Source of the DNA: Desulfovibrionaceae bacterium
GTDB lineage: Bacteria; Desulfobacterota; Desulfovibrionia; Desulfovibrionales; Desulfovibrionaceae
Length of the DNA: 64,000 nt
Direction: 5' to 3'
Assembly: GCA_029008115.1 (NCBI GenBank)
Contig: JAQXJC010000004.1
Span: 1 to 64,000 of the forward strand
This document shows positions 6,823 to 15,700 of the stretch, piece after piece. The position numbers were made by a program, and so were the translations under genes. Under the pieces are notes generated by a model. The model ran no database searches, was not told the origin of the DNA, and worked only from the letters and a program-made list of their open reading frames with translations. The first letter of the stretch is position 1; each line of letters begins with the position of its first letter.

Positions 6823-7644
6823 CTACGCCAGCGCCGTGCCCGCTATCATCCGCTCCAGCTCTCCTTCCGAAACATGCGCCAGATCAGGCAGCGCCGCATA
6901 GTGCCGCCCTGCCGCAAGCACATGCGCACGCGCCCCCAGCCGCAATGCCTGCGCCGGTGAATGCGACACCAGCACCAGCGGCATGCCATCGGCCAGCTCC
7001 GCCAGCACGGCCTCAATCTGCCCAGCGGCATGAACATCCAGCGCCGCCGTGGGCTCGTCCAGCAGCAGAACCTGCGGCTCCAGCGCCAGAGCGCGCGCCA
7101 GACAGAGACGCTGCCGCTGCCCCCCGGACAGACTGAAGGCCGAGGCTCGCAGACGATCCGCAACCTCCTGCCACAGGGCGCATTGCTGCAAGGCCAGCAC
7201 GGCGCGTTCCTCCGCTTCCCGGGCGGAACAGCCAGCCGTCAGCCGCAGGGGCAGTGCCACATTGTCCAGAATACTTGCGGGCAGGACTTCAGGAGTCTGA
7301 AACACCATTCCCACCCGGCGGCGCAGCCAGGGCAATGCCGCATGAGACAGGCCGCACACATTGCATCTTTCTCCGCCGGGCAGGGACAGCCAGATTTTGC
7401 CGTCCGTTGCGCACGGAAAGATTTCTTCATTCAAACGGTTCAGCGCCCGCAGCAGGGTACTCTTGCCGGAACCGGAGCGTCCCACCAGCACCGTCACCCC
7501 CGCATGGGGCACCGGCAGGGAAATGTCCTCCACGGCCGTTCTGCCGGCAAAGCGTACCGTCAGATGCCGCACGTCGAACACCAGTTCTTCTCCGCCCATG
7601 TCCGCTCCTGCGTCCGCAGCCTGTACCGTCTCCCTTCCATGCAT
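6823..7644 (-). CDS. pstB: phosphate ABC transporter ATPase PstB
   Basis: The 273-residue ATPase powers high-affinity phosphate import. It has Walker A GRSGSGKST (about residues 54-62), a Q-loop in VFQTPEV, the ABC signature LSGGQRQRL, Walker B VLLLDEP and the H-loop VSHSPAQ. GGGAG lies 7-11 bases before the ATG at 7644, 15 bases after the permease stop. It closes the pstS-pstCA-pstB operon. phoU, which often follows, is absent here. The C-terminus is short compared with E. coli PstB. Confidence 0.88.
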   Translation of the reverse strand: MHGRETVQAADAGADMGGEELVFDVRHLTVRFAGRTAVEDISLPVPHAGVTVLVGRSGSGKSTLLRALNRLNEEIFPCATDGKIWLSLPGGERCNVCGLSHAALPWLRRRVGMVFQTPEVLPASILDNVALPLRLTAGCSAREAEERAVLALQQCALWQEVADRLRASAFSLSGGQRQRLCLARALALEPQVLLLDEPTAALDVHAAGQIEAVLAELADGMPLVLVSHSPAQALRLGARAHVLAAGRHYAALPDLAHVSEGELERMIAGTALA

Positions 7645-7659
7645 GATTGCACTCCCTGC

Positions 7660-9612
7660 TCATATCCGTGCCCGTCCGCGCCGCGCCAGCCCGTGCGCCG
7701 CCACCAGTAGCAGACAAGACAGCAACAGCAGCAACAATGACGCCCCAAAGCCCCGCGCCAGCTCGGCTTCGCTCTGATACTCCGCCGCCGTATAATAAAT
7801 GAAGAAAGGCAGCGCCTCGAACTTTGCCGCCAGCCCTGCGGGAAGTCCCGCATTGGCCACGGCTCCTGTCAGCATAATCACGGCCGTATCCTCCGCGGCC
7901 CGGCCCAGCGCCAGCACCGCGCCGCCGCCCATGCCACGCGCCGCGGCAGGCAGAATAATATGCCGCAGACTCTGGCCCGGCGTCAGCCCCAGCGCCGCCG
8001 CCGTCAGACGCAATTCCTGCGGTACCGCCTCCACGGCCTCCCGCGCGGCGGCAATCAGCACCGGCAGCACCAGCAGGGCCAGACAGGCCGCCGCCAGCAG
8101 CAGGCAGGTATTGGCCTGCGGAAAAAAAGTCCGGCGCAGGAACACAATCAGCGAAAAGCCGAACAGCCCCATGACAATGGAAGGCACGCCGGCCAGCATG
8201 TCCGCGGCGCATCCAATCCAGCGACGCTGACGCGGCGTGGCATATTCCGCCAGATACACGCCGCATCCCAGACCGGGAAACACGGCCAGCGCCATGCTCA
8301 GGCAGATCAGTCCGGCCGTGCCCGCGCAGGCAGGCCAGATGCCGTCCCAGACAGGCATGCGCCCCAGAATGGCGTCCCAGACGGGGGTATCCCCGAAAAA
8401 GAGGGACGCATCCACGGCGGGCAGGCCACGCAGCACCAGAAAGACACCCAGCGCCACCGCCGCCCCACTTACCAGCAGAGGGGAAAGCCAGCGCAGCTGG
8501 GCCGCCAGCCATGCAAGGCAGCCTATGCCTGCGGGCGGCAGCGCCAGCCGTCTTCCTCCTGCGGCGGAAGGCATGTTCATGGCGCATGCTTCTTCGGCAG
8601 GGCCGCTCCGCAGAACGGCGCATGCGTCCGCGGCAGCCTCCTCCGATGCCGCGCGCTGCCAGTGCCGGGCCAGAAGGCTCATGCAGGCATTGCACAGCAG
8701 AAGCAAGGCCCCGGCGGCAAACAGGGAGTCATAGGCGCCGCCGCCCACCTCGTTGGACGTGACCAGAGCCATGTGCGCTGTCAGCGCCCGCAAGCTGTCC
8801 GTCAGGGCCTGCGGCGCCTGCGGTGCGTTGCCCGCCAGCATCAGCGGCAGGAGGGTATCGCCAGCCGCGCGCCCAAAGGCCAGTACCGCGGCGGAGAGCA
8901 CGGCGCGGCCTGCTTCCGGCAGGGCCAGGAAAAGCCAGATGCGTACAGGCGTCATGCCCAGCGCCGCTCCGGCAGGCCGCAGCCGCTCCATGCGGGGCCG
9001 CAGACCCGCGTCCATGACCAGCACCAGCGTGGGCAGCACCAGCAGGGACAGCATGAGCGCCGCTCCCAGCCAGCACAGCCCCGTGCCCCCCAGGGCGGAA
9101 CGCAGCAGCGGCGTCAGCAGAAAAAGTGCGGCAAAACCGTAGGTAACCGTGGGAACGGCACTCATGCCGCGCACCAGTCCCCCCAGCAGGCGCGCTGCCA
9201 GAGATGGCGAAGGGCCGGCGCAATGCAGATGGCAGCACAGGCCCAGCGCCAGCGGAAAAGCCAGCAGCAGGGCGGAGCAGGACAGGGCCAGCGTGCCGCA
9301 CAGCATGGGCAGAATGCCGAAGTACCCGCCTGAAGGCAGCCACTGCCAGCCGAAGGGCCCGCCCTCGCCTCCCTGCGCAAAGAGCGGCAGCGCGAAGATC
9401 ACCACCATGAGAAAAAGCAATACGATGCCCGACACGGACAGCACCGCCGCCAGCAGCCACGGCCAGCCGGCGGCAGGACTGCCGGTACGGACGGACATCT
9501 GAGCATGCGGGATGATCGGCTCGGACAGGGCGCACGGAACGGGCTGCCGCTCCTGCCGGATATTCCGGGCGTGCGGGCGGAGCGGCCGGGAGGGGAAGGA
9601 TTGCTGTGTCAT
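7660..9612 (-). CDS. pstCA: fused phosphate permease PstC-PstA
   Basis: One unbroken reading frame encodes both phosphate permease subunits. Residues about 1-330 match PstC, with the EAA-type loop AALGMTPVRIWLFLALPEA. Residues about 345-650 match PstA, with LTAAALGLTPGQSLRHIILP and the C-terminal FEALPFFIYYTAAEYQSE block typical of PstA. Each half has about six membrane segments, joined by a polar linker with SEEAAADACAV. The start is uncertain: GTG 9663, ATG 9612 and ATG 9498 are in frame and none has a good ribosome site. A weak internal ATG at 8580 could allow a separate PstA. Confidence 0.85.
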   Translation of the reverse strand: MTQQSFPSRPLRPHARNIRQERQPVPCALSEPIIPHAQMSVRTGSPAAGWPWLLAAVLSVSGIVLLFLMVVIFALPLFAQGGEGGPFGWQWLPSGGYFGILPMLCGTLALSCSALLLAFPLALGLCCHLHCAGPSPSLAARLLGGLVRGMSAVPTVTYGFAALFLLTPLLRSALGGTGLCWLGAALMLSLLVLPTLVLVMDAGLRPRMERLRPAGAALGMTPVRIWLFLALPEAGRAVLSAAVLAFGRAAGDTLLPLMLAGNAPQAPQALTDSLRALTAHMALVTSNEVGGGAYDSLFAAGALLLLCNACMSLLARHWQRAASEEAAADACAVLRSGPAEEACAMNMPSAAGGRRLALPPAGIGCLAWLAAQLRWLSPLLVSGAAVALGVFLVLRGLPAVDASLFFGDTPVWDAILGRMPVWDGIWPACAGTAGLICLSMALAVFPGLGCGVYLAEYATPRQRRWIGCAADMLAGVPSIVMGLFGFSLIVFLRRTFFPQANTCLLLAAACLALLVLPVLIAAAREAVEAVPQELRLTAAALGLTPGQSLRHIILPAAARGMGGGAVLALGRAAEDTAVIMLTGAVANAGLPAGLAAKFEALPFFIYYTAAEYQSEAELARGFGASLLLLLLSCLLLVAAHGLARRGRARI

Positions 9613-9671
9613 GCTATGCGGCGGAAAAACGGCGGGCGGGACGGCGCCAGACCGCCCCGCCACAGGGAGAC

Positions 9672-10499
9672 TTACTTGCGGCCAGTGGGAATGTAGCCGG
9701 CCTTTTTGATGATTTCCGTGCCATCTGACGAGTAGATATAGTCAATGAAGGCCCTGGTCAGCCCCTCAGGCGCGCCCTTGGTGTTCATGAACAGCAGGCG
9801 CGTCACCTTGTAGGAGCCATCCGCCGCACCGGCCTGCGAAGGGGTCATGCCGTCCAGCACAATGCCCTTGAGCTTGGCATCCAGATGGCCGATGCCCACA
9901 TAGCCGATGGCGTTGGCATCCTGGGCAATGGCGGTCTTCATGGCGCCATTGGAGTTGACGACATTGGCCCTGGGGGAAAGCTGGGCGCCCTTGACCAGTG
10001 CCTTGCCTTCAAACACCTCGCGGGTACCGCTGCCATCTTCGCGGCTGTACAGGCTGATGGGGGCATCAGCGCCGCCCAGCTCCTTCCAGTTGGTAATCTT
10101 GCCGGCGAAGATGTCCACCAGCTGGGCCTTGCTCAGCGCATTCACAGCATTGGCGGGATTGACGACCACGGCCACGCCGTCAATGGCAAAGGGGAAGGTG
10201 TGCAGGCCGTACTTGGCCACCTCGGCATCCTTCAGGGGACGTCCCGTATTGCCGATGCCCACAAGACCCTCGCCCACCTTCTGCACCCCCACGCCAGAGC
10301 CGCCGCCGGCCACGGTGATGCGAATCTTCGGATTGGCGGCCATGATGTTTTTGGCAGCGCCCTTCATCACGGGAATATGCGCTGTGCCGCCGGCAATATC
10401 CAGCGTTCCGGAAAGGTTTTTGAACGCATCCAGCGGACCGGCCTGCGCCGTGCCCAACATGAGGGAAAGACCAAGACAAAGACCAAGAATGCGGCGCAT
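9672..10499 (-). CDS. pstS: phosphate-binding protein PstS
   Basis: The 275-residue periplasmic protein binds phosphate for the Pst transporter. A signal peptide (MRRILGLCLGLSLMLGTAQA) precedes the mature chain. Phosphate-binding loops are visible as AGGGSGVG near residue 65 and SREDGSGTREVF near residue 155. It is shorter than E. coli PstS, as in the compact PstS type. AAGGAGG precedes the ATG at 10499 by 4 bases. It is the first gene of the operon. Confidence 0.92.
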   Translation of the reverse strand: MRRILGLCLGLSLMLGTAQAGPLDAFKNLSGTLDIAGGTAHIPVMKGAAKNIMAANPKIRITVAGGGSGVGVQKVGEGLVGIGNTGRPLKDAEVAKYGLHTFPFAIDGVAVVVNPANAVNALSKAQLVDIFAGKITNWKELGGADAPISLYSREDGSGTREVFEGKALVKGAQLSPRANVVNSNGAMKTAIAQDANAIGYVGIGHLDAKLKGIVLDGMTPSQAGAADGSYKVTRLLFMNTKGAPEGLTRAFIDYIYSSDGTEIIKKAGYIPTGRK

Positions 10500-10714
10500 A
10501 CTGCCTCCTTGCACGGTAAAGGTTCAGCCTCTCCTGCAGAGACGGCGGCAAGGAACGGCACAGCGAGGATCAGGTGCGGGTGCGGCGCAAGCGGTTGCGG
10601 ACAGCCCGGCATTCCGTCATCAAGGAAGCACATTCCATGCCTTCCATCAACAACAGCAATCAAAGATGTCCGTAGTTCATGCCCGCTCCGCACATAACAG
10701 AAAGGATTTTTTGG

Positions 10715-10743
10715 AGGATAGGACAGTGCACAGGTACTGTCAA
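10715..10743 (-). promoter_or_regulatory. predicted promoter of the pst operon
   Basis: Minus-strand TTGACA (10743-10738), 17-base spacer, TATCCT (10720-10715). Transcripts from here would carry a leader of roughly 200 bases before pstS. No clear CTGTCAT-type Pho box is seen. It is the main feature of the 316-bp gap 10500-10815. Confidence 0.55.
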
Positions 10744-10763
10744 GCCGGTGGCGGGATACCGGC

Positions 10764-10783
10764 AGGGGGGCTGGCACCCCCCT
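10764..10783. terminator. short hairpin between pst and lolA
   Basis: AGGGGGG and CCCCCCT pair around a 6-base loop. A TCTTTT run follows on the plus strand and none on the minus strand. It lies 33 bases after the lolA stop and may end lolA transcription weakly. Confidence 0.35.
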
Positions 10784-10815
10784 CTTTTCCTGACGGCGCG
10801 CTGTACGGGCTGGCT

Positions 10816-11487
10816 CTACTGGAAGAGCTCGCGCTCCTGCACGCTGGGGTCCATGCGGTCTTCCACCGTCACTCCCCTGGGCGGCGTGAACTGGAAGGAT
10901 GACGCCGGCACGGCGGCATCGGGCACAATGTCCGTCAGCACAATGTCATTCGTATTGCCATAAAAATCTGTGACAAGCACACGGCGGATAAGCTTGCTGC
11001 CCGGGGCGACCCATACGCTGGCCTCCACCATCTGCGGCAAGGGCTCCCTGGGATAGAGGCGCAGGCGGAGCAAATCATTCTCCATCCCCTGCTCCTTGAC
11101 ATCAAAATCCCTGTCCAGCCGGGCCTGCCCCGTGACCACCTGAATAATGGAGCGCGAATCCTGCACCAGCGACAGGGGCATGCGGTATGCGATTTCCTCT
11201 TCCGGCAGATAATTCCATATTTCTCTGGCGCCAACCACCAGCAGTTCCGAACCACCGTTTGCCGCCTTGGCTTCCCAGCGGATGAGCTGCGGTTTGGCAA
11301 AGGCAAGCCGGCCCGTGCGCGCCTCCTTCATGCCGCTTTCCTTGTGCGTCAGCGTCTGATTGAACACGGCGGTGAAGGTCTTCATGCCGGCATAGCGCGC
11401 CTGAAGTTCCGCGCCCAGTCCCGCGGCCTGCGCGGGCTGTGCCAGCAGGGCCAGCAGCAATGTCATGCAGATGGCGAAACGTCCCAT
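10816..11487 (-). CDS. lolA: LolA-family outer-membrane lipoprotein carrier
   Basis: The 223-residue protein has a signal peptide (MGRFAICMTLLLALLAQPAQA) and the LolA/LolB-like beta barrel. Family-typical segments include FTAVFNQTLTHKESG, GRLAFAKPQLIRWE and GAREIWNYLPEEE. LolA carries lipoproteins from the LolCDE transporter across the periplasm to the outer membrane. AAGGAGA precedes the ATG at 11487. It lies 106 bases downstream of ftsK on the same strand, a common pairing. Assignment is by motif and fold pattern; divergence is high. Confidence 0.8.
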   Translation of the reverse strand: MGRFAICMTLLLALLAQPAQAAGLGAELQARYAGMKTFTAVFNQTLTHKESGMKEARTGRLAFAKPQLIRWEAKAANGGSELLVVGAREIWNYLPEEEIAYRMPLSLVQDSRSIIQVVTGQARLDRDFDVKEQGMENDLLRLRLYPREPLPQMVEASVWVAPGSKLIRRVLVTDFYGNTNDIVLTDIVPDAAVPASSFQFTPPRGVTVEDRMDPSVQERELFQ

Positions 11488-11593
11488 AGTGCTTCTCCTT
11501 GGATATGGCGCGAGCTGCCAGCCCCCGGCGGGAGCGGCTGCACGCATGCCGCCTGATAGCGCAGGTGCACGCGAATCGCAAGCGCAAAGCATG

Positions 11594-14128
11594 CTAGCGG
11601 ACTACGGAACGCGGTTTGGAGGAACCATCCGCCGGGCCGACCACACCATCCCGCTCAAGCTGCTCAAACAGTCTGGCCGCACGATTGAAGCCTATCTTGA
11701 AGCGGCGCTGGATCAGCGAAATGGACGCCTTTCCCTGCTCATTCACAAAGGCCAGAATTTCCGGATACAGGGCGTCCGAGGTATCGTCGCCGCCTCCGCC
11801 GCGTCCGGCCTCGGCCGCAGCCTCTTCCGCACCCCATTCCGCAAAATTCACCTGATAGTTGGGCTTCTGCTGGCGCTTCCAGTACTGCACCACCCCGGCC
11901 ACCTCGTCATCGCTGACAAAGGGGCCGTGCATGCGCAGCATGCGGCCGCTGCTGGGCTTGAACAGCATATCGCCCTTGCCCAGCAGAGCTTCCGCACCCA
12001 TGGCGTCCAGAATGGTACGCGAATCCACCTTCTGCGATACGCGGAAGGAGATGCGGCAGGGGAAGTTCGCCTTGATAAGCCCTGTCACGACATCCACCGA
12101 GGGGCGCTGCGTGGCAAGAATCATATGAATGCCGGCAGCCCGGGCCAGCTGCGCCAGGCGCACGATGCTGTTTTCCACTTCGCGGCGCGCTGCCGTCATC
12201 ATCAGATCGGCAAATTCGTCGATGATGATGACAAGATAGGGCATGGGGGCAAGGTCCGAAAGCTCCGGCGGCAGCTCACTGCCCTGCTTCTTCAGCTTCT
12301 CGTTATATCCCGTGATGTTGCGGACGCCCAGACGCGCCAGCGCGTCATAGCGCTGCTCCATTTCGTGCAGGGCCCAGTCCAGCGCGGCCTTGGCCTGATC
12401 CATCTCCGTCACCACGGGATGGACCAGATGCGGCAGCTCGGCATAGACGGCAAATTCCACACGCTTGGGGTCCACCAGCAGCAGCTGAAGCTCCTCCGGG
12501 CGGGCCTTGTACAGAAAGCTCATGAGGATGGAGTTGATGCACACGCTCTTGCCCTGTCCGGTGGCCCCGGCCACCAGCAGGTGCGGCATGACCGCCAAAT
12601 CCGCCGTAAAGGGACGACCGGCAATATCCTTGCCAATGATCATGGTCAGGGGGCTGGCAGCCTGCGTAAAGGCCGCATTGCCCAGAATCTCGCGAAAATT
12701 GACCATTTCTCTGTGTTCATTGGGGATTTCTATCCCGACAGTGTCGGAGCCCGGAATGGGAGCCTGAATGCGAATGGACTTGGCCCGCAGCGCGCGCGCC
12801 ACATCATCCACCAGATTCTCAATGCGCCGCACCCGCACGCCGGCCGCCGGCTTGTATTCGTACATGGTCACGACGGGGCCGGGGGTAATGCGCTCCAGAC
12901 GGCCTTCCACGCCAAAGTCGGCAAGACAGTCCACCAGCAGACGGCCGCGCTCCTCGCGATGTTCATCCACAGGCTGGTGTGCTTCCGGCGGGGAAAGCAG
13001 GTCCAGCGGCGGAAAAGGCACCAGAGCCTTGCGGCGCGGCCCTTCTGCCGGGCGGGAGGCCGACACAGCCTGCCCTTCCCCATCATGCGGCGCCACGGTG
13101 CCTCCCTCGGTGTAGATCAGCTCCACATCTTCGGCTGCCGTGACCGGCACCGGCAGGGGCTGACTCTCGTCCTCCGCGCTGTCCGCAGGAATAGCGGGCG
13201 CGGGCGCAGGCGCGCTTCCCGCATCGGGCGCATCCGCAGCCGGCGCGGCGGCCTCCCGGTCAGATTCCAGACCGCGTTCTTCCTCCGCCACCGCAGCGGC
13301 AGCCGGCACCCCGCTCACCTCCGCATCCCCGCCGCGTTCCGGCTCTGCCGGCGGCATATCCGCAAAGGACACGAACGGACGTTCCAGAGGCTCGAAATCT
13401 GCCGGTCGCGTTTCCGCCACCACGGGCATCGGCGCGGGTCTGGCTGCGGCACGCGATGCGCGCCATGCACGCAGCCGCGCCAGCATATGCCCCGTTTTGC
13501 CGCGTATCCGCTCCAGCACGGCGCCCCATGCCCTGTCCACACGGGGCAGATGCAGATTCCCCGCCCTGCCGGCGGCAAAAGCCGTGCGAACAGCCTCCCA
13601 CACACGATGGAACAGCGTCATCCAGGAAATGTCAAAGCTCAGCTGGGTGGCGATAAGCAGCACGAAAAGCAGCAGCAGTCCCGAACCCACGGGGCTGAGA
13701 TAGAGGCTGGCGGCATTGAAAAGAATGCCCCCCAGCATACCGCCGCCGCGCACATCGCCCAGAGAAAAATCCCACGCCGTTCCCGCAGCCAGAAAGCACA
13801 GCCCCAGCAGGATATGGCCGCACCAGCGCCACCAGCGGAAGTCAAAGCGCAGGGAAATGAAGCCGGCCCCCAGTCCGCCCAGGCAGACAGGCCAGACGAA
13901 GGAGGCCACGCCGAAGACATCGTTCATGAAGCCGGCCATGTATGCGCCAAACAGGCCCGCTTTGTTCCGCACCTTCATGCCGGCGCTGGTGACATGGTTC
14001 AGGCTGGGATCGTCCGCGCTGAACGACAGCAGGCTCAGCAGCAACAGCAGTGACAAAAACATCAGAACCAGCCCGAAAAGCTCGTGCGTGAGTTTGCGCC
14101 CGTCCGTGTTCCCACCCTTCTGTTTCAA
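11594..14128 (-). CDS. ftsK: DNA translocase FtsK
   Basis: The 844-residue protein pumps chromosomal DNA through the closing septum and activates XerCD. Four hydrophobic segments occupy about residues 15-170, followed by an Ala/Pro-rich acidic linker (about 230-370). The motor has Walker A GATGQGKS (Lys near 527) and Walker B VIIIDEFADL. The C-terminal gamma domain (LYPEILAFVNEQGKASISLI onward) reads KOPS sites. I choose a TTG at 14128 because GGGGAG lies 5 bases upstream; an in-frame ATG at 14278 is inside efp and its terminator. xerD, its partner, lies at 28918. Confidence 0.92.
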   Translation of the reverse strand: MKQKGGNTDGRKLTHELFGLVLMFLSLLLLLSLLSFSADDPSLNHVTSAGMKVRNKAGLFGAYMAGFMNDVFGVASFVWPVCLGGLGAGFISLRFDFRWWRWCGHILLGLCFLAAGTAWDFSLGDVRGGGMLGGILFNAASLYLSPVGSGLLLLFVLLIATQLSFDISWMTLFHRVWEAVRTAFAAGRAGNLHLPRVDRAWGAVLERIRGKTGHMLARLRAWRASRAAARPAPMPVVAETRPADFEPLERPFVSFADMPPAEPERGGDAEVSGVPAAAAVAEEERGLESDREAAAPAADAPDAGSAPAPAPAIPADSAEDESQPLPVPVTAAEDVELIYTEGGTVAPHDGEGQAVSASRPAEGPRRKALVPFPPLDLLSPPEAHQPVDEHREERGRLLVDCLADFGVEGRLERITPGPVVTMYEYKPAAGVRVRRIENLVDDVARALRAKSIRIQAPIPGSDTVGIEIPNEHREMVNFREILGNAAFTQAASPLTMIIGKDIAGRPFTADLAVMPHLLVAGATGQGKSVCINSILMSFLYKARPEELQLLLVDPKRVEFAVYAELPHLVHPVVTEMDQAKAALDWALHEMEQRYDALARLGVRNITGYNEKLKKQGSELPPELSDLAPMPYLVIIIDEFADLMMTAARREVENSIVRLAQLARAAGIHMILATQRPSVDVVTGLIKANFPCRISFRVSQKVDSRTILDAMGAEALLGKGDMLFKPSSGRMLRMHGPFVSDDEVAGVVQYWKRQQKPNYQVNFAEWGAEEAAAEAGRGGGGDDTSDALYPEILAFVNEQGKASISLIQRRFKIGFNRAARLFEQLERDGVVGPADGSSKPRSVVR

Positions 14129-14200
14129 TGCTGCTCCCCCGTTCAGAAACAGTGCCCCCGGCCGGAAGAATACCGGCAGGGGAAATGTTGCCTGCGCCAG

Positions 14201-14231
14201 AAAAAAAAGACCCTCCAGAGAGGGCCTTTTC
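14201..14231 (-). terminator. terminator of efp
   Basis: On the minus strand GGCCCTC-TCTG-GAGGGTC is followed by eight T. It lies 10-40 bases after the efp stop, so ftsK probably has its own promoter or depends on readthrough. Confidence 0.85.
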
Positions 14232-14240
14232 TCGCATGTG

Positions 14241-14798
14241 CTATTCGCGGCCCAAATATTCCTTGGTGCGCGTGTCAATCTTGATGCGGTCGCCCTCGTT
14301 CACAAAGATAGGCACCTGGATGGTGATGCCCGTCTCCACCTTGGCGGCCTTGGTCACGTTGCTGACCGTATCCCCCTTGGCGCCGGGCTCGGTTTCCACC
14401 ACCTCCAGCACCAGAGACAGCGGGATGTCAATATCCAGCGGATTGCCCTTGTACAGCAGCACGCGGCATTCCTGCCCGTCCTTGAGGAAGCCGGCCTTGC
14501 CGCCCGTCTGCTCCTCGCTCATCTGAAGCTGCTCATAGGTGGTCATATCCATGAAAACCAGCTCTTCGCCGTCATGGTACAGGAACTGCATGTCACGGGT
14601 TTCCAGGTCGGGCTTGCCCACCTTTTCGCCGGAGCGGAAGGTGATGTCCTGCATGCGCTGCGTCAGAATATTGCGCAGCTTGGTGCGCACCATGGCGCCG
14701 CCCTTGCCGGGCTTGAAATGCTGGAAATCAACAATTTCGTAAGGGGTGCCTTCGACCTCAATCTTGAGGCCCTTGCGGAAATCAGTGGTAGAAAACAT
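14241..14798 (-). CDS. efp: translation elongation factor P
   Basis: The 185-residue protein relieves ribosome stalling at polyproline. It has the three-domain EF-P layout and length. The tip loop PGKGGA places Lys32 at the position modified in other bacteria, and no EpmA/EpmB genes lie nearby. The C-terminal domain ends [26 protein letters not shown] precedes the ATG at 14798. It is divergent from engB and closed by a strong terminator. Confidence 0.96.
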   Translation of the reverse strand: MFSTTDFRKGLKIEVEGTPYEIVDFQHFKPGKGGAMVRTKLRNILTQRMQDITFRSGEKVGKPDLETRDMQFLYHDGEELVFMDMTTYEQLQMSEEQTGGKAGFLKDGQECRVLLYKGNPLDIDIPLSLVLEVVETEPGAKGDTVSNVTKAAKVETGITIQVPIFVNEGDRIKIDTRTKEYLGRE

Positions 14799-14927
14799 GG
14801 GGGAGTCCTCCTTCCTTTCTGTCTGTGGCGCGCGGCCACCGTCGTGCGGCGCGCCGGCCCGCCCTGTCGCAAAGGATTTGCCTTTTGCGTCAAGGAAAGC
14901 TAGACTGACCGCCTTATGCAATCTGAA

Positions 14928-14952
14928 AATCATGGCTTATCAGGCCATGATT
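14928..14952. repeat. 9-bp inverted repeat upstream of engB
   Basis: AATCATGGC and GCCATGATT are perfect complements around a 7-base centre, in the 191-bp divergent region between efp and engB. It ends 37 bases before the engB start. It may be an operator; no promoter hexamers nearby are convincing. Confidence 0.45.
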
Positions 14953-14989
14953 GTCAATAATAAATTCTCAAGCAATCCCGGACTGTTAC

Positions 14990-15622
14990 ATGACACCAAC
15001 TCTGATTCTCGAAACAACGGCATATACGCTGGACCAGATTGTGAAGCTGCCGCAGGCCCAAATTGCGCTGGCAGGGCGCTCCAATGTGGGCAAGTCTTCC
15101 CTAGTCAACATGCTGGCAGGGCGCAAGGCTCTGGCCAAGGTCAGTGCCACTCCCGGCAAAACCCGATCCATCAACTTCTATCGCGCCACACCGGACAATT
15201 TCTACATTGTGGACTTGCCCGGCTACGGCTATGCGCGCTGCTCGCAGGAGGAACGGCGGAAATGGGGTCGGCTGCTGGAAAGCTACCTGACGGGCTGCGC
15301 CAGCCTCAGGGCGCTGGCCCTGCTGCTGGACTGCCGCCTGCCCCCGCAGAAGCTGGACATGGAGCTGGCCGCCTTTGCCCAGTCCCACGGCATCCCCCTC
15401 CTGCCCATCCTCACCAAGGCGGACAAATGCACGCAGCGCGAACGCTCCGAGCGCCAGCTGACGTGGAAAAACCTGCTGCGCGGCATCACGCCGCTGGTCA
15501 CTTCGTCCAAAAGCCGGCAGGGCCTGCCCCAGCTGTGGAAGGAACTGCGCACCGCCGCCGGCATCGCGCCCGACAGCTCTCCGGAACCAGCATCCGCCAG
15601 CGAGGAGGAGCATCCGTCCTGA
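14990..15622 (+). CDS. engB: ribosome-biogenesis GTPase EngB (YihA/YsxC)
   Basis: The 210-residue GTPase assists large-subunit assembly. G1 is [11 protein letters not shown]2 the T of [10 protein letters not shown]3 DLPGYGYA and G4 TKADKC, with SSK as G5. The ATG at 14990 gives the usual length; a TTG at 14951 would add 13 residues. No strong ribosome site is visible. The C-terminus has an extra acidic Ser/Glu tail. It is the only plus-strand gene between dctM and the M23 peptidase. Confidence 0.94.
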   Translation: MTPTLILETTAYTLDQIVKLPQAQIALAGRSNVGKSSLVNMLAGRKALAKVSATPGKTRSINFYRATPDNFYIVDLPGYGYARCSQEERRKWGRLLESYLTGCASLRALALLLDCRLPPQKLDMELAAFAQSHGIPLLPILTKADKCTQRERSERQLTWKNLLRGITPLVTSSKSRQGLPQLWKELRTAAGIAPDSSPEPASASEEEHPS

Positions 15623-15700
15623 GGCGCCTGCATGGCACTGCCCTGCTGTCGGCAGTTGCCCCGCCGCAAGCTGCCGGAGCAGGAGCACTGCGGCACACGC

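Noticed and set aside
10715-10743. Pho box upstream of pstS
   Set aside because: CTGT occurs twice (in CTGTGCACTGT on the minus strand) but at 7-base rather than 11-base spacing, and the rest of the repeat does not match.
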